Below, in pieces: positions 30,475 through 41,082 of a stretch of DNA of 64,000 nt. A program made the position numbers and the translations under genes. Numbering within the stretch: the stretch's first letter is position 1; the number at the start of each line of letters is the position of its first letter. The stretch is from Catonia carolina (Eukaryota; Arthropoda; Insecta; Hemiptera; Achilidae). Location: assembly GCA_035578175.1 (NCBI GenBank), contig JAQMRL010000006.1, positions 59,437,001-59,501,000 of the forward strand, in the 5' to 3' direction. The notes under the pieces are model-generated. The model saw only the letters and a list, made by a program, of their open reading frames with translations, did not search any database and was not told where the DNA came from.

Positions 30475-30944
30475 CTCGTATATAGATCTGCACAACCAGT
30501 AAATATTTTTATAGCTTATTTTATTTTACTTTAAGAATTTTGATACCATCTTTCATTAGGTCACGTTTAAATTCCACACAGTAAAGAAATAATGTTTAAA
30601 AGTACAGATTAAACTTGTTTACAAATTTGTGTTTACTGAGAACAATTCTGTGGAGTTAACAAATTGAGTTATCTGATAAATGTGGAAATTTCAGAAAGCG
30701 GATTGGTGGGTTTTATTGTTTTATAACTTTTGATTTAAATCGCAGGTATGCCTGGTGGGGTTTTTTAGAAACGTATGAGAAGCGTTATCAATAGTTCTCA
30801 GTATTTTTTTTTGAAAACGCATTAGGTTAGCTATAACTGAGGGTTTAGCTGACAGACAGATCTTGCAACTGTATATCGAAATTCTGATTAGGTAATAGGC
30901 TAATTAAATAATTGCATTTTTATTCTCTTACATCAATATACAGC
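30475..30944. other. Unassigned AT-rich DNA
   Basis: No gene recognised. Confidence 0.4.
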
Positions 30945-31700
30945 GAGCTTTCAAAAAAGTTTCTGGAATTGCCTTGCCGTCGCCAAATAAGCGATGAGAT
31001 AGCCAAATTAGCAATATGATTGCGTGTACACTCTTATTTGAACATGTTTGGACAATGCATGATGGTGTCAGTGCTCCGTGTGATGTGGTTGTGATGGTTG
31101 TCAGTCAACACTAGTCGCAGTTCGAACAGCGTGCTAGCATCAAGTTCATGTGCAAATTGGGAAAGTCGGCTCCAGAGACGCTGTTGACTGCGGCAAGTTT
31201 ACAGTGATAATGCGCTAAAAAATCTTCGCTGTTTACAACTAATTTGGATGGTTTAAGGAACGGCAGGAAGCGATGCGACAGGACAAGTGGCAAGGAAATT
31301 GGTGTCTATATCACGATACGAGTAACTAGCCAAGCCATACATACATCGGTTGTTTTGCAGAAATTCCTCGCTGAGAACGTAAATCCTGTCGTCCCTCAAC
31401 CACCGTATACTCTCCAGATCTCGCTCCAAGCGACTATTGGTTGTTCCCGACTCTAAAATGGGCCTCGAAGGGAAACGTTTTGCTACCTTGGAAGACATCG
31501 AATCAAATGTGACGTCTCAGCTCCACCATATTCCGAAAGAAGCCTTCTACCGCTGCTTCCAACAATGGTAGAATCGATGCAGCAATTGTCTGTGTCTGCA
31601 AGGATCTTTCTTTGAAGGTGATTAGGTAAGCATTGCCATACGTCATAGACATTAGCAAGCTGAACCACAATTTCGGAAATTTTTTGGACGTCCAATTAAA
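30945..31700 (+). mobile_element. Mariner of a second lineage, internally deleted
   Basis: Contains both ends of a transposase gene without the middle. The ends of the element were not placed exactly. Its sequence is unlike that of the copies at 20.8 and 30.1 kb. Confidence 0.6.
31085..31640 (+). pseudogene. Mariner transposase, internally deleted and frameshifted
   Basis: The N-terminal part reads QRACIKFMCKLGKSAPET, then LLTAASL and LDGLRNGRKRCD (helix-turn-helix region; mariners usually show 'QR..IKF..KLGKS..ET' and 'F..GR'). A short stretch later it passes directly to VVLQKFLAENVNPVVPQPPY, and after a shift to GLEGKRFATLEDIESNVTSQ, LHHIPKEAFYRCFQQW. The first two catalytic Asp regions (TGDE-like and HHDNA) are deleted or garbled, and the third (PPYSPDLAP) is damaged, reading PPYTLQIS. 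It therefore cannot encode an active enzyme. Confidence 0.72.
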
Positions 31701-31789
31701 ATAGTCTATTACAATTTTAAATATTCACATATTAGACATTAATTACTCAAATACGCATGCATACTTCCTTTATTTATTTTTTCGTATAT

Positions 31790-31960
31790 GGCCAATTTCA
31801 GATCACGTGTGGTGACTGTTAGACGTTTATGGTAGCTCTTCTTACAGCCCAAATTATCAGCATTCATTCACTGTAGGATTTTTTCCTTTCTTCTAAACTC
31901 TGCTTTCTAAACCCCGCTGCCAGCTCAGAAGTAATCACATTTGAAAAAAATATTCATTTA
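31790..31960 (-). pseudogene. Non-LTR RT extreme C-terminal tail
   Basis: Related to the tails at 44490-44660, 56880-57060 and 58060-58200: all share, on the plus strand, tggtagctctt/ggaagctctttt, then acagccca..ttctcagcattcgttcactgtagg. On the minus strand this is the 'W.EERK..HS.RM...W' tail of an insect endonuclease-RT. Heavily decayed. Confidence 0.5.
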
Positions 31961-33190
31961 AAATATTATCTAGCTATTTGACAATACTATCTCACCTTGC
32001 TCCACCCCATGATTAATCCCAGAAAATTCTTGGTTTCACCTACACACCCTTACCTAGAATTATAAAAAAAACATTAATATTATGCGACTTAATATATAAA
32101 AATATTAACTTAAGATTTATCAATTAACAATACCAATTAAATTAACAGTAGCCAAAAATTTAATTAAACGTTTTAAAATTTTATAAATTGATTAATTAAA
32201 AAGATAAAATAAACAAATATAATTAAAAATTAAAGACATATTTTTATTACTTTTCGATCGAATAAGTTAATTAACAGTAAATTAATAAAATGAAACGAAC
32301 AACGAGCAGTTTAATTTATAATTAACCTTTAACCTTACTTTTAAAAAATCCAAAGTTAATGTACATTGATATTATTAACCTAACTGATAGGGTAACCGGT
32401 CGCTAGTATTAAGAATATTAAAAGGGGCGTTTCATAATGAAAATTTAAAATGTCCGTGCATTGCTACTGGTCATTATAACTTACATCGCCGTCTTATTGA
32501 ATTCCCCTCTTCTTATCCCATCCGTTTTCTTCTTCTTCTTCTTCTATTTAAAACTGCCAGCTACTGTTCTTGTTGTTGTTGTTATTATATTTTGGCCACA
32601 CACAAACTAAAAACAATTGGGACATAAACTATGTAATAACCAAAGATGTAACTAAAATCTAAGCGCTACTGGAATTTTTTAATTACCTATTATATAGGTT
32701 TATTTCTTTTATTTTAAACTACTTCCATATAAAAACATTGATAGTTTATAAAATCAAAACTGGTTTCTTCCTCTTCTTAAGTTTCTTAATTATTTTTTAT
32801 ATCGTGTCGTAACTTAGATTTTTATTAATAGCATCTTTTGTGCATTCATGTAGTACTCGTATATGCCTCTGTTATGTTCTACTAAAATTATTATTTCCTA
32901 AGTAATATCTTCCATTCTTCATCGTTGTGCAGCTTGTATATTTTTTCTTTCGCTTATTTTTTCCCTTCTCTCTTTGTTTTCTTCTTCAACGTTTTTCCTT
33001 CTTTACTTCTTTATTTTTATTCATTGTTTCTTTTTTTGTCGTCAATCTCTCGGCTGGTTTTATCCAGTTTGCCAAGCTATTCTAACTTATGCAAATCGTT
33101 TCATATCTACATACCTGCAACACCTTACATCTTTTTTAATTTATTTATTCTATTTATACGATACACCCTGTTTTCAATTTAACAGAATGT
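31961..33190. other. Unassigned AT-rich DNA with simple repeats
   Basis: (TTC)n near 32528-32544, (GTT)n near 32570-32584, and a T/C-rich stretch at 32925-33180 whose frames are compositional. No gene. Confidence 0.45.
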
Positions 33191-33227
33191 ATAGGCTAAT
33201 CTTTAATGCTTTTCACGATTGATGAGT

Positions 33228-33400
33228 TTTGCTGTTTCACGCGTTCAGAACAATCAGATCGTTTTCCAGCGTTGTCAGACTGTACGAATGTTTCAGCCTG
33301 ACTAACATTACGCGCGCATGCGTATAAGAGCCGCAGTAGTTCAATCGTGTCTTGCATTTCAAACTGAACACATCGAGTATAGAGCGGGTTAACATGCAAT
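33228..33400 (+). promoter_or_regulatory. Candidate core promoter: NRF1/ewg-type site next to a TATA box
   Basis: GCGCATGCG at 33314-33322 is immediately followed by TATAAG at 33323-33328, then ttcaatcg about 20 bases downstream as a weak initiator. The block is GC-richer than its surroundings. No coding frame follows, so it may be an LTR remnant or the promoter of a non-coding transcript. Confidence 0.3.
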
Positions 33401-33609
33401 ATTTCATAATATAATCAGCTGATTGTATGCTCATAGGTTATAATTATTATTGAAAGACCAAAAAAATGACTGACAAAATATATAGCAGAGCTACGACAGC
33501 AAGTGCTGGCAACGTTGCTGGCAAGTCATTGGCTAGCTATGAAGTGGGTAGGGGGCAATGCATACGTTCAGAGCTCATTAGCCCTGAAAAATAGTATAGT
33601 ATAACATAT

Positions 33610-33975
33610 AAATGAATTTTGTGCATTACGGCAACCAGCAGAAACGAGGCTTGGGCTTTGGCTGCAGGTTCATTCAGCCACTACGCGTCATAACCATTAT
33701 TTTTTAATAATAATAATAATTTGTGAAACCAAATCAAGAAAAAGGCAATGGACGAAAAGAAACTAAGAAATAGGGGTTAACTTTCATGAGGTTTTTTTTT
33801 TAATGATGAAGTTTTTTATTTTCAACACTGTCGTTCCAGAAAATTTAATAAAAATATACATTTCCTAATACCCATTTTTTAATTATTTAAACAGCAAGAT
33901 TATTTTGTGGGATCGGATGCGTTGGAGGTTTAATCAGCGACTTGGTGATATTTACCAGAAGCGTACTCATATTGT
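33610..33975 (+). repeat. Dispersed repeat, copy 1 of 2
   Basis: Matches the reverse complement of 62640-63000: aaccagcagaaacgaggctt, gggct..gctgcaggttcattca, cgcgtcataaccattat, aaaccaaatcaag, tgtgggatcggatgcgttgg. Non-coding, class unknown. Confidence 0.65.
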
Positions 33976-33984
33976 AGTTAATGT

Positions 33985-34300
33985 TAAAGTTATTTTAGGT
34001 GTTTTATAACTAAATATTTCAACCTTTGCCTTCCTCTACAATTTATTCTCTCAATATAACCCTCCGTTATTAAAACAGCAATACCTGGATATCTTAAGAT
34101 ATGCCCCATTAGTCTATCCCTTTTTCTGGTAAGATGTTTTCATATACTTCTTCTTTCATACAATAGTCTTAGAACCTCTAAATTACTATTTTTTCCAACC
34201 CACCTAATCTTTAACATTTTTCTATAAAATCTAATTTCAAAAGTTTCTATTCGTTTCCTTTCTACAGCACGTTTCACTCCCATATAGTGTTTTAAGAAAT
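33985..34300 (-). pseudogene. Non-LTR reverse transcriptase C-terminal remnant
   Basis: On the minus strand: HYMGVKRAVERKRIETFEIR, FYRKMLKIRWVGKNSNLEVL, then GHILRYPGIAVLITEGYIE and CRGRQRLKY. This is the tail of an RTE-like protein (E.FE...YR.ML.I.W....N.EVL, MGHI.R, G..GR.R). It has stops and a frame change but remains readable over about 100 codons. Sequence unlike 6186 or 50913, so another subfamily. Confidence 0.65.
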
Positions 34301-34654
34301 TTTTCCTAATCTAATCTACAAATCAATATTTGTAGTCAGTAAGCTGTTTTTCATTACGAAAGCCCTTCTAGCTCAATTATATTCTATTATTACATTATAA
34401 TATATATATTATTATATTATTATTATTATTATATTCTATTATTATATTTAAAAACTTGTTACGGGACATTCCTTTTTTATATTTTCAAGTTATTCATGCT
34501 ACTTTTAAGAAAAAGTAAAGTTATCAGCCCATTCGATAGCTGTATTTTATTGCTTCTATATTATAGGTCGGAGTAAAAGAACTGCAGTTCAAAAAATTTA
34601 AAATAAATTTTTTTTCGTGTTAGCCTAATTGTTAATTTTTGGATGTTGCTGTTA
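34301..34654. other. Unassigned DNA with AT-rich microsatellite
   Basis: Alternating atta/tatt repeats near 34380-34450. No gene. Confidence 0.5.
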
Positions 34655-35050
34655 TTGTTTAGGTAATCAGCTGAAAGGTTGGTTTAAACTTTTAGAGGCT
34701 TTACTAAATAAAACGAGGAGTGAGGTGGTTTAACAATGCCAATGTTATTGAGTGGAAATGTATGCTTATCAGCCTGCCGGGCCCTCTGAAAAGTATCCAC
34801 GTTCCACCCTGCAAATGACACCTACACCTCATTCACCACATGGTTTGGCTGTATAATAATGAAATCATTACGTTTAGAGGAGATAACTCTGTCTAGTGAC
34901 TTTAACACCTCTTCCATTTCTCTCCTCTACCTCTTCCATTTTTAAATGCTTCAGTCATATAATTGGCAACTATGTGATATATGAAACAGAACTACAATTT
35001 GTAGTCGATCGAGTGCAAATAATTTAATACTCCAATTTATATTTTGAGCA
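34655..35050 (+). repeat. Hairpin SINE, copy 8, near full length
   Basis: gtttaggtaatcagctgaaa, ggttggttt: the stem is changed on both sides (CAGCT/GGTTG) and pairing is retained through G-U pairs around the same GAAA loop. It extends to aatactccaatttatattttgagc at the 3' end. Confidence 0.75.
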
Positions 35051-35270
35051 AAACGTTTTGGTTATCTACCCTGTAAATAATTCTAAAGATTTTTAAACTG
35101 CAAAAAATGTAATGAAGTTTTAGTGTAGAGCGGTACTGTACCGTACCTGATATTTCCATTATGCAATATATTTTATAACTTACAATAGAATAGATTATTG
35201 TTAAGTATCTTCATTTTATCAATTACAATTTATTATTTCAAAATTTAAGAATTACGTAAAACCACATATG
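35051..35270. other. Unassigned short spacer
   Basis: Nothing recognised. Confidence 0.4.
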
Positions 35271-35895
35271 AATCGGTCATTTCAGAAAGCCCATAAGTCA
35301 AAAAACTAACTTTCGGAAAAATTAAAAAACTGTTAATTTACTATGTTTCAATAAAAAATATAATTTGTTTGGAGAGCTGTCCCCTTTAATATAAAATGTA
35401 TACTTTTGACTTTTTAAAGATAAGTCACTTGTTAAAAAAAAAAGTAGAACATTTGGACTTAAAGTGTTTCTGAAATAAATTGGAGTAAATTCTTCTAACT
35501 TACGTAGTTAGACCAGAAGAGAATTGTGTTGTACAATAGTAATCATTTATTTATTTCAAGAGTTTACATAATGACTTAAAATAGCTTTTTGCAGTAGTAA
35601 AAATTAAATTTCTTAATTTTAAAAAAGAAACATTTTGATTTTCAGGGCTATTTACGTTCTTCGTCGTTGTCACAACCAGTAGTTAGCTCCCTTAAAAAGA
35701 CTTTTGCATAGAAAATTTAGGTAGCTCTAGAGCTTAAGCTTCAGAAAATGATCAACTTTCATCTTTTAATTAGAAGTAAGCACTTAATATCTTTAAGGAT
35801 TAGCTTTTTCTTAAAAGGAAAGCCATACTTAGTATGTGATTTTTGTAGGAATGGTGTGTTTACATTCAGTTAGTCCTTTCTGAAATGACTGATTT
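35271..35895 (+). mobile_element. 625-bp MITE with ~19-bp inverted termini, complete
   Basis: Left terminus aatcggtcatttcagaaag and right terminus ctttctgaaatgactgatt are inverted with one mismatch. Parts recur at 43325-43777 (right part) and 49536-49792 (left part, minus), each ending at the same terminus. No coding frame. Superfamily unclear. Confidence 0.75.
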
Positions 35896-36502
35896 AATAT
35901 AATGTATGTTACTCAGGAAGATGTAAACTTTCCAACCATGAAAATTTTATTTAAATCGATTGAGTAATTTCTGAAATTATCTAGAACAAAGAAAGAAGTT
36001 GACAATTGTTACTTCTTTATTATTAGAATAGATACACAGAGTAAAAATTATATTTTCCTTTGAACAATTTCACTTTAGCCAAAAATCAAACCCCATTCTT
36101 TGGAACTGCAGTCGAGTATGTTAGCAAATGGTCGAACAAAACATCCAAAGTTAAAATTTACTTACATTTGTTTATACGAACCACGTACACTTAATCAACA
36201 ATGCATGTCTCCAATACAGTCTCCTGTTGAGACTGCATCTGATAACAAAGACCACGTTCATCCGAGTTTCGTCTTCATGAATCTGAAATAGAACAAAGGG
36301 AAATGTTTAAGTACAAATAGACAAATTAATCATCGTGAGAACATAATATTTCAGTCTAGAGTTCTCATAAATCCTAGGAATATCTATTCAAGAATTTATC
36401 AGTAATATGGCGTTGGAAATTAACATATCCAACTATAGTTTAAAAAACATGTGCCAGGGATAAATATACAAAAAAATTCATAAATTTTTAAATTATTTAC
36501 TA
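35896..36502. other. Unassigned AT-rich DNA
   Basis: No gene. A 63-codon frame at 36100-36291 has no recognisable feature. Confidence 0.35.
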
Positions 36503-36615
36503 CAAAAAAATCTGGTGTGAAACACTCACACAACTTTCTCTTGCCAATGCAAATAATTAACAATATAACCTAACAGTAGTAATAAAACATTAGAAATAAA
36601 CAAAAACTAACCTCA
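36503..36615 (-). repeat. 1-kb repeat, boundary fragment
   Basis: aaaaaaatctggtgtgaaac, actcacacaactttctcttg, then gcaaataattaacaa. The same boundary as at 26172. Confidence 0.65.
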
Positions 36616-37208
36616 ATCGATCATATCCATGTTGTCCCTTCCGGCATTAATTTATCTATTTCTGCATTTCATTCTTAAATTTATTTTACTCTCGTTCAAA
36701 TGTATTTTTAGGTATAAGGTTATAAAATTTAGTGATCCGATAGAAAGAAGTTACGCTCATACATAAAGTTCTCACTTGTCTGGACGAAGTAAGTGTTTCT
36801 TGTGTCGTACTTATGGGATATATTTTGAACGTTTAATTTTATTCAGCATTGTCAAGATCCACCTTACAAAGAGTTGCCTGATATTAATGTTTACTGATTA
36901 GATTTATTTGACTTTTAGAGTGTATTTTTTGAAATTATATTTATTTTTTTAATGTCTTTGTTAAGCCCTAGTGTAGTTTTAAATCGCTCTTGTACTTTGT
37001 TACTAAATAAAAGAAAACAATACCTACCCTAAGACATGGCTTTCAGCCGTTATTGGGTAGGTCAATTTTCTCCACCTTGTGCATAGTAATTGTTGTAATG
37101 ATTATGCATAACCGCCTTTTGAAAGAATGTCTATGGAAATAATTGTAAAAAAATTAAAATAAAGTTTTATTATTTTTTTACTCATAACGTTTAAAATTAA
37201 CTTCTGTG
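36616..37208. other. Unassigned AT-rich DNA with hairpins
   Basis: No gene. acctaccc/gggtaggt (about 37023-37062) and tgcatagtaat/attatgca (about 37080-37110) can form hairpins. Confidence 0.35.
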
Positions 37209-37588
37209 CTACTTACTACACTCAATCTGTTCGGTGCAGGGCTAAAATAAATAGTTCTGTTTCTTATCACATGGTCAGCCAATTAAATGACTGAATCATT
37301 TAAGAACAGTAAAAGTCGAGGTGTAAAAGACACTAATCAGAGTTGTCTCCTTTGAAAGAAATGAATTTCATTATACAGCCAGACTCTGTGGTGAATGAAG
37401 TGAAGGTGTCATATGCAGAGTAGAAAATATGTGATTTTAAGAGAGCCCGGCTTGCTGATAAGCTTACTTTTTCACTCAGTGAGGAAGGCAATTGTAAACC
37501 AACTCACTCCTCTTTTTACCTTAGTAAAACCTCTACAGGTTCAAACCAGCCTTTCACTTGATGACCTAAACAACAACACTACTTGCTA
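37209..37588 (-). mobile_element. Hairpin SINE, copy 9, probable 10-bp TSD
   Basis: Flanked by ctacttacta (37209-37218) and ctacttgcta (37579-37588). On the minus strand it begins gttgttgtttaggtcatcaa and ends within the gattgagtg region, a little short of full length. The hairpin stem is partly degraded in this copy. Confidence 0.7.
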
Positions 37589-37703
37589 ACATATATAGCA
37601 ATACGAAGCACCACCCCAACCCACAATCCCGTAAGTCAAGAATGACTACCGTTTAGAAGTAAATAATTTTCCGGACTTAAATTTCAAGGCACTTCTAAGA
37701 ATC

Positions 37704-37905
37704 TTTTTTTTTTTTTTTTCTTAACGTTAATTTTATTTAGAAACTATACAGTACAGTATAACCATCCAAAAGCTTAACTAAATTTTGAAAAAAACAAATG
37801 ACTTGATAAATAAACGGAAATATTTTTTTAAAGAATACATCCCAGTGGATAATTCAAAAGTATAGTGGATTTCAAAAAAAATAAGTTAATAAAAATATAG
37901 AACAA
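37704..37905 (-). other. Jockey 3' UTR and poly(A)
   Basis: Non-coding tail ending ctaaataaaattaacgttaa and about 16 A on the minus strand. AATAAA lies about 20 bases before the poly(A). Confidence 0.75.
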
Positions 37906-40596
37906 TTATATCAATAGATCTCTACTCCATTTTCTTCGTAGGCGTCGGTGTGGTAAGTTTCGTCTTGACATTTGCTGTATTAGGGGATTGATGTGATCTG
38001 TTAATTTTCTGTTAAATTTGGAATATTTTATTTTAGCAGTTTCTGTTACAAAAGGGATTTTCAAATCGGAATGCAATGTTAAATTTGTTACGTAATATGG
38101 GGCGTTCGTTATCATCCGAAGTATTTTTGACTGATGAGTTTGAATTTTTTGAATGTGAGTTTTCTTTGCGGTCCCAAAAATTTCAATACCGTAATTCCAT
38201 ATCGGTCGTAAATAGGCTTTGTATGTTAATAATTTAAATTTTAATGATAGAGTTGATTTTCTGTTGATGAATTTTGAAAGTAATTTTGTACGGTTCTTTA
38301 GTTGCAAACGTTTTGTTTTGATATGATATCCCCAAGTCAGTCTACGGTCTAAATGGAGGCCCAGATATCGAACTTTATTTTCTTGCGGTATCTCATTGTT
38401 ATCCAGGTAAACAGTTGGACAAGTTCTTCTTCTTAAAGTAAAAGTCACTTGCACAGATTTCAGCGGGTTAACTTTCATTCTCCAGTTTTTGAGCCATGTA
38501 GATACCTCATACAAGTGATTTTGGATGTTCATCGAAGTTTCTTCTGGAGATTCACTGCTGCATAACAGAACGGTATCATCTGCGTACGCTGCTACTGTCG
38601 TGAAGTCATTTTCCGGGAAGTCAGACGTAAATATGGAGTACAAAGCAGGAGATAATATGGACCCTTGAGGAACTCCTGCTTCGATATGCCAGATATTAGA
38701 ATATTCCAAACCTTGGCGCACAACAAAATATCTATCCTCTAAAAATGATCTCAGAATTCCATAATATGTATCAGAAAAAATAGATTTTAATTTATACAAA
38801 AGCCCGGGATGCCAAACCTTATCGAACGCCGAACTAATATCCAGAAATACAGCCGATGTGTATAACTTTTGTTCTAACCCTACAGAAATTAAATCAACCA
38901 CTCTGTGCAGCTGATGAGTTGTTGAATGCTGCCTTCTGAATCCAAACTGATAATTTGGAGTTGTAGCTTCAATTATCGGCGAAAGTCGATCTAACAAAAT
39001 TCGTTCAAAAAGTTTAGACACGACTGAAAGAAGGCTAATGGGCCGGTAAGAGCTTACACAGTGAGATGGTTTTTCCGGCTTCTGAAATAAAACAATAGTT
39101 GACAATTTCCATTGTAAAGGAAAATGCGCAGTTCTGAGAATAGCATTAAATATGTTTCGTATAAAAATTATCCCTCTTTCTGGTAACTCCTTTAATATCT
39201 CTGCAGTTATCAAATCCAGACCTGGTGACTTGTGCAATGGAAGACGTTTAATAATACTCTTGACCTCGTTTAAACTCACAGGTTTAGGCGGCAACGATAG
39301 CGTAGTTGGGCACGTTACGAATTCCTGTACATCCCTGTCAAACTCAATGTCTCCTGTTTGCACATGAGGTTTAAATACGTTGCTGAGATGTTCTCCAAAT
39401 AAATCAGCTTTTTCTTGGTCAGACTTGGCCCAGGTTTGGTTCTCACGCCGAAGAGGAGTCGAAACTGGAACTTGCTTTAGAAGTCGCTTTGTTGCTCTCC
39501 ATAACGAACCATCTTCTGTGTCCAGGGAATTCAAGCGGCTTTCAAAGCGGTCGAGTTTAACTGCCCAGATTTCCTTTTTAAGTCTGTTGGATAGCCGATT
39601 GACAGTAGATTTATCGTCCGGAAGTCTTGTACGATGCCATCGACGACGTGCTGCCCGTTTTTGAGTAATCAATTCCCGTATGGATCTGGGATAATGAGGT
39701 CCATTGCGTTCATTTTTTGAAACAGTTATTGCAGAATCCCATGCAGCAGATTGAATGATAGAGGTAAAATCGTCTATGGCGCATTCTAAATCGTGAGCAG
39801 TTTTTAAAGGGACGTGAACATTTAAATTGTTATTTACAAGATTTTGAAATTTGACCCAATCCATCTTACCGGTTGGCGTTAGCGATGGTAGTTGCTGTTT
39901 ATAAAGAGGAGTAGCACTTATAGTTAACAGAACCGGAGAATGGTCGGATCTAAAATCGTCTAAATTTTCAACCGCATGGTGAAGTCGACTTATACCTCGT
40001 GTTATAAATATATCTAGTATATCAGGTAGCTTTGTGACGGCAGAAGGCCAATATGTCGGCATCCTGGGCGTTATTACTTCAAATCGATTGTAGTCAACTA
40101 CATTTAGCAGTTGCCTGCCTCGTGGTGTATTGACTCTACATCCCCACTGAGTGTTCTTCGCATTATAATCACCACCCGCAATAAATGCTGGTCCCAACTC
40201 ATCGAAAAAATTTTGAAACTCCTCCTCAGTTACTCGAAATCGTGGCGGACAATAAACTGATGCTACATTAAATTTTAACTGGTTTAGGTATAAAGAAAGT
40301 ACAGTTGCCTGAAGAAAATTTGTTGGAGGTTCAGTGAAAAGGAAGTCATGTTTTAAAGTCGCCTTGATGATAATTGCCGTGCCCCCTTGGCTCCGGTCGG
40401 CCGGGTGATCAGTCCGGTAAACGATGTAACCGGGAACGTAAAAACGAGAATGTGAAGTCAAGTGAGACTCCGAAATGAGGGCGATGTCTATTCTTTTCTC
40501 ATGTAGGACATATTCTAGCTCATTGAAATGTTGTGAAATACCATTAGCATTCCACAACAAGACGACAAGGGAATTAGATGTCATATTATTTGGCAT
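37906..40596 (-). CDS. Jockey ORF2: endonuclease-reverse transcriptase, intact frame
   Basis: 896 codons without interruption. Residues 1-225 form an APE-type endonuclease: LLWNANGI (N at 16), ISESHL (E43), GGDYNAKN (D143, N145), TYWPSA, PDILDIF and RSDHSPV (D218, H219). The RT spans about 440-720: SYRPISLLS (516-524), FGFRRQHST, FLDISSAFDKVWH (D586), GVPQGSILSP and AYADDTVLL (YADD 671-674). The C-terminal region has LRPIWNYGIEIFG and ends RRLRRKWSRDLLI. All catalytic residues I can place are present, so the frame could still encode an active enzyme that nicks DNA and primes reverse transcription. The ATG at 40596 lies just before the ORF1 stop, with an 11-nt overlap in another frame. This is the longest and best-preserved coding region of the window and of the same lineage as 2520-4766. 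The source promoter and most of ORF1 are missing. Confidence 0.95.
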   Translation of the reverse strand: MPNNMTSNSLVVLLWNANGISQHFNELEYVLHEKRIDIALISESHLTSHSRFYVPGYIVYRTDHPADRSQGGTAIIIKATLKHDFLFTEPPTNFLQATVLSLYLNQLKFNVASVYCPPRFRVTEEEFQNFFDELGPAFIAGGDYNAKNTQWGCRVNTPRGRQLLNVVDYNRFEVITPRMPTYWPSAVTKLPDILDIFITRGISRLHHAVENLDDFRSDHSPVLLTISATPLYKQQLPSLTPTGKMDWVKFQNLVNNNLNVHVPLKTAHDLECAIDDFTSIIQSAAWDSAITVSKNERNGPHYPRSIRELITQKRAARRRWHRTRLPDDKSTVNRLSNRLKKEIWAVKLDRFESRLNSLDTEDGSLWRATKRLLKQVPVSTPLRRENQTWAKSDQEKADLFGEHLSNVFKPHVQTGDIEFDRDVQEFVTCPTTLSLPPKPVSLNEVKSIIKRLPLHKSPGLDLITAEILKELPERGIIFIRNIFNAILRTAHFPLQWKLSTIVLFQKPEKPSHCVSSYRPISLLSVVSKLFERILLDRLSPIIEATTPNYQFGFRRQHSTTHQLHRVVDLISVGLEQKLYTSAVFLDISSAFDKVWHPGLLYKLKSIFSDTYYGILRSFLEDRYFVVRQGLEYSNIWHIEAGVPQGSILSPALYSIFTSDFPENDFTTVAAYADDTVLLCSSESPEETSMNIQNHLYEVSTWLKNWRMKVNPLKSVQVTFTLRRRTCPTVYLDNNEIPQENKVRYLGLHLDRRLTWGYHIKTKRLQLKNRTKLLSKFINRKSTLSLKFKLLTYKAYLRPIWNYGIEIFGTAKKTHIQKIQTHQSKILRMITNAPYYVTNLTLHSDLKIPFVTETAKIKYSKFNRKLTDHINPLIQQMSRRNLPHRRLRRKWSRDLLI

Positions 40597-40834
40597 TATT
40601 TTTAGACATTAAGGCTTGTATAAGTTGAGTCATTAACGAAATCATTGGAAACAATAGAGTTTTCATTTCCGACAAAAAAGTATTAATTTGACTTGACGGC
40701 CCCAACGCAGCATTATATTCCGCAATTTGGGCAGATGAAAATATGGAAGGTGAATGTACCTGTAATAATGGAGTTTGTCCTGCTTGAATTTTATTTCCGG
40801 TGGATTTTGAAGGCAACGGTGGTACCCTCAGTAT
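40586..40834 (-). pseudogene. Jockey ORF1 (Gag-like) C-terminal fragment
   Basis: Open frame in phase with the truncated 5' end, about 82 codons: PLPSKSTGNKIQAGQTPLLQ, NAALGPSSQINTFLSEMKTL and LIQALMSKNNAK before TAA. No CCHC zinc knuckle is included; those lie further upstream in jockey ORF1. It overlaps ORF2 by 11 nt (ATG of ORF2 within the last codons). That arrangement and position, not sequence similarity I can name, are the basis for calling it ORF1. It has no authentic start; the TTG at 40816 is internal. Confidence 0.65.
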
Positions 40835-40847
40835 TTATCTGTATAGC

Positions 40848-41080
40848 AATAATAAAAAGGTTTCGAGCTTCTGTGTGGTTGGCTTGTTTACGGTTCAAGA
40901 CCCCACAGCATACAGAAGGTTCGAGAATACCAGATAAAACTACTCAGGACCCGAATTTTGGTATCCAGGGTTAGATCATTGCTCTTAAAAACTGAAGTCA
41001 CTGTGTTGAAAACACCTCTGGCCTTTCAAATGCGATACCTGATCTTCTGAGATTTATTTCACGCCTCGTTGATAATGATG
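40848..41080 (-). pseudogene. RTE-like RT fragment, first half of a split copy
   Basis: On the minus strand: SIIINEA, KSQKIRYRI, KARGVFNTVTSVFKSNDLTL, DTKIRVLSSFIW, with stops. It aligns with the TIINEAWENSQEIKCRIGKA..LRCYVFSVLLYG part of 6186-7024. Collinear with 42060-42262, from which it is separated by a jockey copy. Confidence 0.7.
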
Positions 41081-41082
41081 CT

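Larger units (their letters stand above)
37704..40840 (-). mobile_element. Jockey non-LTR retrotransposon, nearly complete, 5' end lost within ORF1
   Basis: On the minus strand it consists of the end of ORF1, complete ORF2, a ~200-bp 3' UTR and a poly(A) run (poly(T) on the plus strand, 37704-37719). The 5' boundary falls around 40835-40848, where an RTE fragment begins. I could not find a TSD. Confidence 0.88.
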
